From an uncultured Faecalibacterium sp. (lineage in GTDB: Bacteria; Bacillota; Clostridia; Oscillospirales; Ruminococcaceae), in NCBI GenBank assembly GCA_945982465.1, contig CAMFSB010000004.1:1-17978 (forward strand): DNA of 17,978 bases, written 5' to 3'. Within the stretch, counting starts at the first letter, position 1. Each line of letters opens with the position of its first letter. The notes below the pieces were generated by a model, which had not been told where the DNA came from, ran no database searches, and saw nothing but the letters and a program-made list of their open reading frames with translations. The translations under genes and the position numbers were made by a program. Below are positions 1 to 6,237 of the stretch, piece by piece.

Positions 1-294
1 GGCCGGCCCATCCGCATGCTGACCATCACGGCCCTGGGCCTGACCGACGAGCCGTTCGCGGTGCAGCAAAGCCTGTTCGGCGACGCGCCCCAGGCCGACC
101 CCAAGCGCGAAGCGCTGGAAAAAAGCCTGGACGCCATCCGCCAGAAATACGGCCGCCACGCCATTGCGGGGGCCGCCGCCGTCAACAACGACCTGGGCCT
201 TTCGGCGCTGGCCATCGAGCCGGACAGCCCCGGCGGCGCCGACGACGGCGCGGACGGCCGCCGGCTGGTCAAGGGCCCGCTGGACGGGCCGTGA
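1..294 (+). CDS. Y-family DNA polymerase (DinB/UmuC type), C-terminal fragment
   Basis: This is the 3' end of a gene that begins before the window. The reading frame is open from base 1 and stops at TGA 292-294, giving 97 residues. The piece covers the end of the little-finger domain and the C-terminal tail. The tail carries QQSLF (bases 64-78), which fits the QxSLF beta-clamp binding motif of translesion polymerases. It is followed by a basic helix (KREALEKSLDAIRQKYG) and VNNDLGL, a combination I know from the ends of Firmicutes Y-family polymerases. The product would be an error-prone lesion-bypass polymerase tethered to the sliding clamp. The last ~25 residues are a Gly/Asp/Pro-rich low-complexity tail. 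The catalytic palm is outside the window, so DinB versus UmuC/UvrX-like cannot be decided here. Confidence 0.8.
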   Translation, partial: GRPIRMLTITALGLTDEPFAVQQSLFGDAPQADPKREALEKSLDAIRQKYGRHAIAGAAAVNNDLGLSALAIEPDSPGGADDGADGRRLVKGPLDGP

Positions 295-333
295 CCGCGG
301 CAACAGCAGAACGAACGGGCGGCGGCGTGCCGC

Positions 334-377
334 AAAAAAACGGCCGGGGCGCCCCTGATCAAAGGGCACCCCGGCCG
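334..377 (-). terminator. Intrinsic terminator of the alaX-trmB-DUF6472 operon
   Basis: Bases 341-354 and 364-377 form a 14-bp GC-rich stem with one C/A mismatch and a 9-base loop. On the minus strand the stem is followed directly by seven T (A334-340 on plus). It lies ~170 bases beyond the stop of the last minus-strand gene. On the plus strand no T-run follows, so it is not a good terminator for the polymerase gene. Confidence 0.85.
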
Positions 378-399
378 GTTGGCCGTTCGGCAGGGAGAG

Positions 400-545
400 C
401 GGTTTGCCCGGCAGGGCGACGCTGGCAGCATGGCGCGCAGCCGGCAGGGCGGCCATTTGGCATGTAACCGGGAAAGCCGGTTTGCTGCGGCGCGCCCGCC
501 CGGAAAGCCGGTTTGCGGCCGCAGAGTGCGCATCCGGCAGGGCGG
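400..545. repeat. Degenerate short repeats in the 295-546 intergenic region
   Basis: Three copies of CGGTTTGC (400-407, 478-485, 509-516), two of them inside an exact 15-mer GGAAAGCCGGTTTGC (471-485 and 502-516), alternate with three copies of CCGGCAGGGCG[AG]C (408-420, 441-453, 533-545). No convincing gene is present in this 252-base gap. On the minus strand it would be the 3' untranslated region between the DUF6472-like stop and the terminator. Confidence 0.55.
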
Positions 546-546
546 C

Positions 547-717
547 TCAGTTCTGGCGGCGCACGATCTTGTATTCGTCGCCCGGCTCAAAGTACGGGCA
601 GCGGCGGTAGTGGCCCGCCAGAAAGCGTGCCATCTCGTCCTCGTCCAGATCGACGGCGCAGGAATAGCTGCCGTCTTCGTCCTGCACGTTGTTCAGGCAG
701 GCGTCACATTCGTCCAT
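547..717 (-). CDS. DUF6472-like four-cysteine mini-protein
   Basis: A 56-residue acidic protein starting MDECDACLNN. I chose ATG 715-717 because AAGGAG precedes it by 7-8 bases; a longer in-frame ORF from 774 adds an unrelated basic N-terminus without a good ribosome site. Cysteines at residues 4, 7, 20 and 40 (CxxC, then single C, then CPYF) suggest a small metal-binding fold. The pattern C-x2-C ... DEDExARFL ... CPYF ... DEYKIVRRQ matches, from memory, the DUF6472 family found in Clostridia. Its function is unknown. It is the last gene of the minus-strand group after alaX and trmB, 95 bases after trmB, and is followed by the terminator at 334-377. Confidence 0.75.
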   Translation of the reverse strand: MDECDACLNNVQDEDGSYSCAVDLDEDEMARFLAGHYRRCPYFEPGDEYKIVRRQN

Positions 718-812
718 GGGGATGCTCCTTTCGCGCCAGGCCGCCTGCGCCCGGCGCAAAGCGGCAGATACCAAACGATTTCCCGGGAAATAACCGGCCC
801 GGTGGGCGGGTT

Positions 813-1583
813 TTACGGGGCGGCGGCTTCGTCCCTGGCAGCGGCGGCTTCAGCGGCCGCTGCCTCGGCAGCCATGCGCTTGCGCACCTTCGGCTCGATC
901 CATGTCACGCTGGCGGCCCCGGGCAGCTTGCGGGCGATCAGCGCCTTGATGGGAATGCCCATCTCGGTAAACATGCCCTCGTGCTCGGTGCGGATGTTCC
1001 ATGCCGGCTCGTTTTCGTGCAGGTCGGCGGTCTGCCAGGTGATCTCAAAGCCCGCGGCGGGGAAGTATTCCACGCTGTCGCGGAACAGATCGTCGTCATC
1101 GGTCTTGAACCAGATCTCGCCCCCGTCGGCCAGAAACTCCCGGTACTGGATCAGCTGGCGCGGATAGGTCAGCCGGTGCTTGTTGGACGAGGCGTTCTTG
1201 CTCCACGGGTTGCAGAAGTTGATATAAATGCGCTGCACCGTGTCGGCGGGCGAAAATACGTTTGCGATGCGCTCGATGTCGGCGCTCATGATCTTTACGT
1301 TGTCCACCGGCTTTTGGGCGGCGGCATACTCCGCCTCGATCTTGCGCTTGGCCAGGATCAGCACCTTGTCGGTGATGTCGATGCCCAGATAGTTGATCTC
1401 GGGGTGGGCGCAGGCCAGCTTGGAAATAAAGCCGCCCTTGCCGCAGCCCAGCTCCAGCATCAGCGGCTGCTCGGGCCGGGCAAACTGCCCGTGCCAGGCC
1501 CCTTTCAGCGCAAACGGATCGTGGGCGTGGTAGTCGCAGGCCAGCAGCTCCGGCCGGGCGTAGGGCTTAAAACGCATTCTCAT
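813..1583 (-). CDS. trmB: tRNA (guanine-N7-)-methyltransferase
   Basis: A 256-residue SAM-dependent enzyme that makes m7G46 in the variable loop of tRNAs. The SAM-binding loop ELGCGKGGF is at residues 44-52, an acidic GID at 67-69, the catalytic-region motif INFCNPWSK at 121-129 (NFSDPWPK in most relatives), RLT at 137-139, FKTDDDDLF in the later strand region, and the substrate-binding RTEHEGMF (TEYE-like) at 198-205. I start at ATG 1581-1583, 16 bases past the alaX stop; an ATG two codons later is a close alternative. AAGGAG lies 11 bases upstream, overlapping the alaX stop region, so translation is probably coupled. The protein ends in an Ala/Glu-rich tail (about residues 238-256) not usual for TrmB. 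Confidence 0.95.
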   Translation of the reverse strand: MRMRFKPYARPELLACDYHAHDPFALKGAWHGQFARPEQPLMLELGCGKGGFISKLACAHPEINYLGIDITDKVLILAKRKIEAEYAAAQKPVDNVKIMSADIERIANVFSPADTVQRIYINFCNPWSKNASSNKHRLTYPRQLIQYREFLADGGEIWFKTDDDDLFRDSVEYFPAAGFEITWQTADLHENEPAWNIRTEHEGMFTEMGIPIKALIARKLPGAASVTWIEPKVRKRMAAEAAAAEAAAARDEAAAP

Positions 1584-1599
1584 AGCAAAACGGTCTCCT

Positions 1600-2799
1600 T
1601 TATTTCGGTGCATTCAAATCGCCGGCGTGGGCGTGCAGATACTCGGCCAGCTGCCCGGGCGAAACGCCCGCGCAGCTGCCCTGGCAGCAGCCGGGCTTGC
1701 CGCCGCCCCGCCCGCCGAACGCGGCGTTCAGCGCGCGGGTCAGCCCGCGCACGTCGGCCGACGCGCTGGCCAGGCAGTAGCCCGCGCCTTTTTCGGTTTC
1801 GGTCAGGGCCGCGCACAGGCCGGGCACGGCTTGGGCCAGGCGCAGCGCCAGCCGGTGCAGGCCGTCCGGGTCCAGCCCGGGCACAATGTAAACGGCGGGC
1901 TGCTCCGGCGAAGTTGCAGCCTGGGCTGCCAGCGCGTCGAACAGCTGGCCGCACAGGCCGTAATGGGCAAATTTCAGCGCGGCGTATTCGTCATAGACGC
2001 GGTGCACGGCCTCGGCGGTCTTGTCGGCCTGGGCGCTCAGCAGCGCGCCGATGTCCGCCTGGCGGGCGCGCATGCCCTCAAAGGCGGCCAGCGCCCGCCC
2101 GCCGCACACCACGGCCAGCCGCATGCCGCCCTTATAGCGCTCGGCGGTCAGGATCTTGACCATCCCCACCTGGCCGGTGCGCTCCACATGGGTGCCGCAG
2201 CAGGCGCACACGTCCGCGCCGGGGATCTCCACAATGCGCACCGGGCCGGTCAGCGCCTTTTTGCTGCGGTAGGCCAGCGCGGCCAGCTCGGCGGGCTCGG
2301 GGTACCAGATGCGCAGCGGCCGGTCGGCCCAGACGGCCTCGTTGGCCTGCTGCTCGGCCAGCCGCAGCTGGCCGTCGCTCAGCGGGATGCTGGTGTCCAT
2401 GCGCACGGCCTCGCCGCCGATGTGGAAGCCCACGTTTTCGGCTCCGAACAGCCGGTGCAGCGTGCCCGAAAGGATGTGCTCGCCGGTATGCTGCTGCATG
2501 TGGTCGAACCGGCGCGCCCAGTCGATCTGGCAGCGCGCCGGGCTGCCCGCGCACACGCCGGCGGGCAGAGCGTCCAGCGTGTGCCACACAACGCCGTCCT
2601 GCTCGTGCACATCCAGCACGGCCGCGCTGCCGGCGCCGAAGTGCAGAACGCCCCGGTCGGCGCCCTGGCCGCCGCCCTCGGGGTAAAACACGGTGGCCGC
2701 CAGCGCCACCCGCGGCGCGGCGGGGTCCACCGCGGCCACGACGCTTTCGGCCGTGCGCGCAAAGGGCGCGGTTTCGTACAATTTGACGGTTTTGGACAT
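1600..2799 (-). CDS. Alanyl-tRNA editing hydrolase, AlaX-L type with DHHA1 domain
   Basis: A 399-residue trans-editing protein related to the editing and C-terminal parts of alanyl-tRNA synthetase, without the aminoacylation core. It should deacylate Ser- or Gly-tRNA(Ala). FYPEGGGQ is at 38-45; the zinc-site motif HTGEH gives His104 and His108, and CCGTH gives Cys200 and His204, completing the usual two-His/Cys/His set. A DHHA1-like domain follows, ending in GGRGGGKPG at about 362-370. Right after it, where the family usually has a xAQG stretch, three cysteines occur (CCQGSC, 371-376). GGGAGG sits 8 bases before ATG 2797-2799. It is the first gene of the operon with trmB and the DUF6472-like gene, with a promoter at 2843-2851. 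Confidence 0.92.
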   Translation of the reverse strand: MSKTVKLYETAPFARTAESVVAAVDPAAPRVALAATVFYPEGGGQGADRGVLHFGAGSAAVLDVHEQDGVVWHTLDALPAGVCAGSPARCQIDWARRFDHMQQHTGEHILSGTLHRLFGAENVGFHIGGEAVRMDTSIPLSDGQLRLAEQQANEAVWADRPLRIWYPEPAELAALAYRSKKALTGPVRIVEIPGADVCACCGTHVERTGQVGMVKILTAERYKGGMRLAVVCGGRALAAFEGMRARQADIGALLSAQADKTAEAVHRVYDEYAALKFAHYGLCGQLFDALAAQAATSPEQPAVYIVPGLDPDGLHRLALRLAQAVPGLCAALTETEKGAGYCLASASADVRGLTRALNAAFGGRGGGKPGCCQGSCAGVSPGQLAEYLHAHAGDLNAPK

Positions 2800-2842
2800 G
2801 GCGGCGGCCTCCCTGCATGGACGGAATACGGATGCAACAGCC

Positions 2843-2851
2843 AGTATACCA
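2843..2851 (-). promoter_or_regulatory. Extended -10 promoter for alaX operon
   Basis: On the minus strand TGG-TATACT gives a TATACT hexamer (2843-2848) with the TG extension. The -35 position shows only TTCCCC (2866-2871), so the extension probably compensates. The start would be ~30-40 bases before the alaX ATG. Confidence 0.65.
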
Positions 2852-2915
2852 CGATTTGCCCCGCCGGGGAATAGCCTTTTGCCCCGTATTCCGGCGGCGC
2901 GGCGTTAAAAAAGAA

Positions 2916-2944
2916 ATGACACCGGGCTGGGGATGTGGTATACT
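2916..2944 (+). promoter_or_regulatory. Near-consensus sigma-A promoter for malQ
   Basis: ATGACA (2916-2921) and TATACT (2939-2944) are separated by 17 bases, and TG at 2936-2937 extends the -10. This is the best promoter in the window. Transcription would start near 2951, leaving a ~58-base leader before malQ. Confidence 0.8.
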
Positions 2945-3008
2945 GGGGCCAGACGATGCACGAAAACGCGGCCGGGCCGCAGAGCCTGCCGCCGATGGGG
3001 GAACGATC

Positions 3009-4532
3009 ATGCGTGAATGTGGAATTCTGATGCCGGTATCCAGCCTGCCCGGGCCGAACGGCATCGGCTGCTTCGGCGAAGCGGCCTATCATTTTGTGGA
3101 CTTTCTGGCAAAGGCGGGCCAGACCATCTGGCAGATCCTGCCGCTCAGCCCCACGGGTTACGGCGACAGCCCGTATCAGAGCTGCTCGGCCTTTGCGGGC
3201 AACCCGTATTTCATCAGCCTGGACGCGCTGGCAGAGCAGGGCCTGCTCAAGCCTGCCGAATACCGCCGCCTGCCCTGGGGCGACGACCCCGAAACGGTGG
3301 ATTACGGCGCGGTGTACAACCTGCGTTTTCCGGTGCTGCGCAAGGCGTTTGAGCGCTTTAAGGCCGGCTGCACCGACCAGCACGGGTGCGCGCTGTACCT
3401 GCCGGACGAGTTTTACGCATTTACGCTCAAAAACAGCCACTGGCTGCCGGATTACGCATTGTACATGGCCATCAAGACCGAACAGGGCATGAAGCCCTGG
3501 GCCCAGTGGCCCGCCCCGCTGAAAAACCGTGACGAGGCAGCGCTGAAGGAATACGCCGCCGCCCACGCCGACGAGATTTTGTTCTGGGAGTTTTTGCAGT
3601 ACGAGTTCACGGTGCAGTGGCAGGCGCTCAAGGCCTACGCCAACAGCAAGGGCGTGCGCATCATGGGCGACATCCCCATCTATGTCTCGGCCGATTCCGC
3701 CGACGCATGGACGGGCGGCAAGCTGTTTGAACGGGACGCCGAGGGCGGCTTTGCCCGTGTGGCGGGCTGCCCGCCGGATTACTTTGCCGCCGACGGCCAG
3801 CTTTGGGGCAACCCGGTGTACGACTGGGCCTACCATGCGCAGACCGGCTACGCCTGGTGGATCAGCCGCATCCGCAGCGCGCTGGAGACCTACGATCTGC
3901 TGCGTATCGACCATTTCCGCGGGTTCGACACCTACTGGGCCATCCCGGCGGGCAGCACCAACGCCCGCACCGGCAAGTGGGAAAACGGCCCCGGCATGGC
4001 GCTGTTCCGCGCGCTGGAGGCGGCGCTGGGCAAGCTGCCCATCATTGCCGAGGACCTGGGCGAATTGTTCCCCAGCGTGCGGCAGTTGCTGGCCGAAACA
4101 GGCTTCCCGGGCATGAAGGTGCTGCAGTTCGCGTTCAGCGGCGGCGACAGCGAGTATCTGCCCCACAACTGCCTGCCCAACTTTGTGGTGTACCCCGGCA
4201 CCCACGACAACACCACCCTGGCCGACTGGTGGGAAAACGGGGCCACCAAGGCCGAAAAGGCCCGGGTGACCCGCTACCTGAACCTGAAAAAGGACGACGA
4301 CGCCCGCGAAGCGCTGATCCGCGCGGCGCTGGGCACCACGTCCGAACGGGTGATCATCCCCATGTACGACTGGCTGGGCATCGGCGCCAAGGCGCACCTG
4401 AACACCCCGGGCCGGCTGGGCGGCAACTGGGCCTGGCGTGCGGCCAAGGGCTTTGATTCGGCGCGGCTGGCCGCCACCATCCGCAGCGAGTGTGCCCGGT
4501 ATTACCGTGTGTCGGCGGCGGACAATCGGTAA
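3009..4532 (+). CDS. malQ: 4-alpha-glucanotransferase (amylomaltase, GH77)
   Basis: A 507-residue cytoplasmic disproportionating enzyme that transfers alpha-1,4-glucan segments between maltodextrins during glycogen or starch-sugar metabolism. The N-terminal hallmark SSLPGPNGIGCFG is at 11-23 and SPTGYGDSPYQ at 47-57. Catalytic residues by family analogy are Asp301 (nucleophile, RIDHFRGFD), Glu348 (acid/base, IIAEDLG) and Asp400 (PGTHDN). Length is normal for the bacterial ~500-residue type. I start at ATG 3009-3011, where the conserved sequence begins; the frame is open further upstream but reads into the promoter. The ribosome site is weak (GGGGGA, 7 bases upstream). It appears monocistronic; no other maltodextrin gene is visible nearby and no clear terminator follows. 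Confidence 0.96.
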   Translation: MRECGILMPVSSLPGPNGIGCFGEAAYHFVDFLAKAGQTIWQILPLSPTGYGDSPYQSCSAFAGNPYFISLDALAEQGLLKPAEYRRLPWGDDPETVDYGAVYNLRFPVLRKAFERFKAGCTDQHGCALYLPDEFYAFTLKNSHWLPDYALYMAIKTEQGMKPWAQWPAPLKNRDEAALKEYAAAHADEILFWEFLQYEFTVQWQALKAYANSKGVRIMGDIPIYVSADSADAWTGGKLFERDAEGGFARVAGCPPDYFAADGQLWGNPVYDWAYHAQTGYAWWISRIRSALETYDLLRIDHFRGFDTYWAIPAGSTNARTGKWENGPGMALFRALEAALGKLPIIAEDLGELFPSVRQLLAETGFPGMKVLQFAFSGGDSEYLPHNCLPNFVVYPGTHDNTTLADWWENGATKAEKARVTRYLNLKKDDDAREALIRAALGTTSERVIIPMYDWLGIGAKAHLNTPGRLGGNWAWRAAKGFDSARLAATIRSECARYYRVSAADNR

Positions 4533-4602
4533 ACCGCCTAAAATTCGCCCTGAAAACCTCGTAAATTTCTACGAAACAGAAACGGGCAAACGCTCGCCGG
4601 AA

Positions 4603-4631
4603 TGGATTTTTCACCGAAAGTATGATATAAT
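4603..4631 (+). promoter_or_regulatory. Promoter for the GGDEF-like gene
   Basis: A perfect TATAAT (4626-4631) with TG one base upstream (4623-4624) stands out in AT-rich DNA after malQ. The -35 match is poor (TGGATT, 4603-4608, 17-base spacer). It predicts a ~120-base GC-rich leader before the ATG at 4759. Confidence 0.7.
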
Positions 4632-4689
4632 ATAGCATATTCTGCGCTCGAATTGCCGGGTGTTCCGGCCGCAGCACAGCTTTGCTGTA

Positions 4690-4737
4690 CCCCGGCGCGC
4701 TGCGCTGCGGGGCGTTTCCATCGGGGATTATGCCCCG
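4690..4737 (+). promoter_or_regulatory. Leader with alternative hairpins before the GGDEF-like gene
   Basis: The leader contains CCCCG (4690-4694), CGGGG (4708-4712), CGGGG (4722-4726) and CCCCG (4733-4737). Segment 1 can pair with 2 or 3 and segment 4 with 3 or 2, so mutually exclusive stems are possible just before the ribosome site. No known riboswitch core was recognised, and in DNA this GC-rich the pairing may be chance. Confidence 0.3.
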
Positions 4738-4758
4738 CGGGATGTAGAGGGAGAGAAA

Positions 4759-5538
4759 ATGAAAAAGGAATATTCGGCACAAGAGCTGGAACCGCTGGTC
4801 GCTGCGCTGGGCCAGGTGTTTGAGCAGGTGGAGGTGCTGGAGCCTGCGCAGGCCGACAGCGAGACCAGCGGGCTGTGCATCAGCTACGAACGCCGCATGG
4901 ACGATGTGTGCAGTGTGATCCGGCGGCGCATCTGGGTGGACGGCGCGCCCCGCGTGCTGCAGTTGGTGGGGGTGCTTTCGTCGGCCGACGTGGCGGGCGC
5001 GTCCGCGCGGGATCTGAGCATGTACCGCGACGGCCTGATCCGCGACCCGCTGACGGGTACCTATAACCAGGTGTTCTGGGCCGACCGCATCTGCGGCAAG
5101 CTGGATCAGTATAGCCTGACGGGCCGCCCCGCGGCCATTGCGCTGGTGGACATCGACGGCTACAGCGACATCGTGGCCCGCTACGGCAGCGCCGATGCCG
5201 GGCAGCTGGTGTGCTATGTGGCAAACCTGTGGAAGCGCTATTACGACGAAGGCGACGAAAAGGTGGTGTGCCGCGTAAGCGACCACGGCTTTGCCGTTGC
5301 CTGCTTTGGCTCGGACGAGGTGGACCTGGAAAGCCAGCTCCGCTTTATGTACGAAAAGATGAGCCGGGTGTGCATTTCCACCAACGGTATGCTGCGGCGC
5401 ATCCCGTTCACGCTGTCGATGGCCTGCGCGGGCCTGAACGAGCCGGCCTGCACCGACGCCGAAAGCCTGTACGACACCTGCCGCCGCCGGCTGGACGCGG
5501 TGCGCGCGGCGGGCGGCGACGCGGTGGCCAGGGCATAA
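4759..5538 (+). CDS. Degenerate GGDEF-domain protein
   Basis: A 259-residue soluble protein. Residues 95-103 read RDPLTGTYN and 131-138 DIDGYSDI, the two opening signatures of a GGDEF domain, followed by a RYGSADAGQLV helix. The position of the GGDEF signature itself reads SDHGF (174-178), so the loop that binds GTP and holds the catalytic acidic residue is not preserved; diguanylate cyclase activity is unlikely. The N-terminal ~90 residues resemble the PAS-like domain that precedes GGDEF in many Clostridia, but I cannot match it confidently. No membrane segment is seen. ATG 4759-4761 has AGAGGGAG upstream; the frame is open back to 4660 but that part overlaps the hairpin leader. A terminator follows at 5581-5620. 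Confidence 0.78.
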   Translation: MKKEYSAQELEPLVAALGQVFEQVEVLEPAQADSETSGLCISYERRMDDVCSVIRRRIWVDGAPRVLQLVGVLSSADVAGASARDLSMYRDGLIRDPLTGTYNQVFWADRICGKLDQYSLTGRPAAIALVDIDGYSDIVARYGSADAGQLVCYVANLWKRYYDEGDEKVVCRVSDHGFAVACFGSDEVDLESQLRFMYEKMSRVCISTNGMLRRIPFTLSMACAGLNEPACTDAESLYDTCRRRLDAVRAAGGDAVARA

Positions 5539-5580
5539 GCCGCAAAAACCGCACAAACGCACAAAACCGAATAAACCCGG

Positions 5581-5620
5581 CCCCCTTTGCGCAAGCTAAC
5601 GCAAAGGGGGCTGATTTTTT
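5581..5620 (+). terminator. Intrinsic terminator abutting the next start codon
   Basis: A perfect 11-bp stem, CCCCCTTTGCG (5581-5591) with CGCAAAGGGGG (5600-5610), has an 8-base loop and is followed by CTGATTTTTT ending at 5620. The ATG of the next gene begins at 5621. It terminates the GGDEF-like gene, but its 3' arm also holds the only ribosome-site-like sequence (AAGGGGG) of that next gene. Confidence 0.85.
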
Positions 5621-6064
5621 ATGCCGGACAAGCAAAACAAGGATAATCAAACGCTGCTGCAGGCCGTGGCCGCCAACGCGGAAATGGGCCAGACGGCACT
5701 GGAGCAGCTGGTGCCCATGGCGGAGGACGGGCTGTTCCGGGCCGAGCTGCTGCGCGAGAAAAACGAGTACCGCCAGTTCGGCCAGGAGGCTCAGACCTGC
5801 CTTGCCGCCAGCGGCGAAAAAACGCAGGGCCAGTCGGTATTTGCCAAGGCCAACGCCAAAATGGGCATCAGCATGAAAACGCTGACCGATAAATCCACCC
5901 GCAACATGGCGGAAATGGTGGCCGAGGGCGCCCAGCAGGGCGTGATCGACTGCATCGAAAGGATCCGTGACTGCCCGGGCGCCACGCCCGGGGCCAAGCG
6001 GCTGGCCCAGCGCCTGCAGGACTTTGAGCAGGACTGCGCCCAGCGCATGCAGAGCTTTTTGTAA
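5621..6064 (+). CDS. Small helical protein of unknown function
   Basis: A 147-residue soluble protein predicted to be almost all alpha-helical, with amphipathic stretches such as LLQAVAANAEMGQTALEQLV (residues 12-31) and a polar Lys/Gln/Met-rich middle. It recalls, from memory, a group of ~140-residue conserved hypothetical proteins in Clostridia that look like ferritin-like or DUF2383-type four-helix bundles, with an early NAEMG and a middle AKMGISMKTL. I see no metal-ligand ExxH pattern, so I do not assign a ferritin function. The start at 5621 keeps the conserved N-terminal helix, but it directly follows a terminator T-run. A terminator at 6075-6113 follows, so the gene is a single transcription unit or depends on read-through. 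Confidence 0.7.
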   Translation: MPDKQNKDNQTLLQAVAANAEMGQTALEQLVPMAEDGLFRAELLREKNEYRQFGQEAQTCLAASGEKTQGQSVFAKANAKMGISMKTLTDKSTRNMAEMVAEGAQQGVIDCIERIRDCPGATPGAKRLAQRLQDFEQDCAQRMQSFL

Positions 6065-6074
6065 CGCAAAACCG

Positions 6075-6113
6075 AAAAAACCGCCGCCCGGCACACAGCG
6101 GGCGGCGGTTTTT
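6075..6113. terminator. Bidirectional intrinsic terminator
   Basis: AAAAACCGCCGCCC (6076-6089) pairs perfectly with GGGCGGCGGTTTTT (6100-6113) around a 10-base loop. The T-run on each strand follows the GC stem, so it can end the small helical protein gene on plus and stop transcription arriving from mtnN on minus. Confidence 0.85.
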
Positions 6114-6138
6114 GATACAGGCGCCGGGGCCGGGCAGA

Positions 6139-6188
6139 AAAAAGCGCTGCGGGGCCGCCGGCTGGGGCGGGCGCGGGCAACGCTTTTT
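6139..6188 (-). terminator. Possible second terminator after mtnN
   Basis: AAAAAGCG (6139-6146) and CGCTTTTT (6181-6188) form an 8-bp stem around a 34-base GC-rich loop, with an added T on the minus-strand side. It lies between the mtnN stop and the bidirectional terminator. The large loop makes this uncertain. The rest of the 6114-6237 gap shows nothing else recognisable. Confidence 0.35.
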
Positions 6189-6237
6189 GCGGATGGAGCC
6201 GGGCCGGGCGGCGTTTGCCCCGCAGGGGCGCGGCGGG

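Noticed and set aside
341..377. Hairpin as terminator for the Y-family polymerase gene
   Set aside because: The T-run lies only on the minus-strand side, so it serves the minus-strand operon.
2379..4397. A 672-codon minus-strand frame over malQ
   Set aside because: It is antisense to malQ, which has complete GH77 catalytic residues, and then runs into alaX in another frame.
4635..4758. c-di-GMP (GEMM) riboswitch before the GGDEF-like gene
   Set aside because: I could not find the conserved GEMM core or tetraloop-receptor pattern in the leader.
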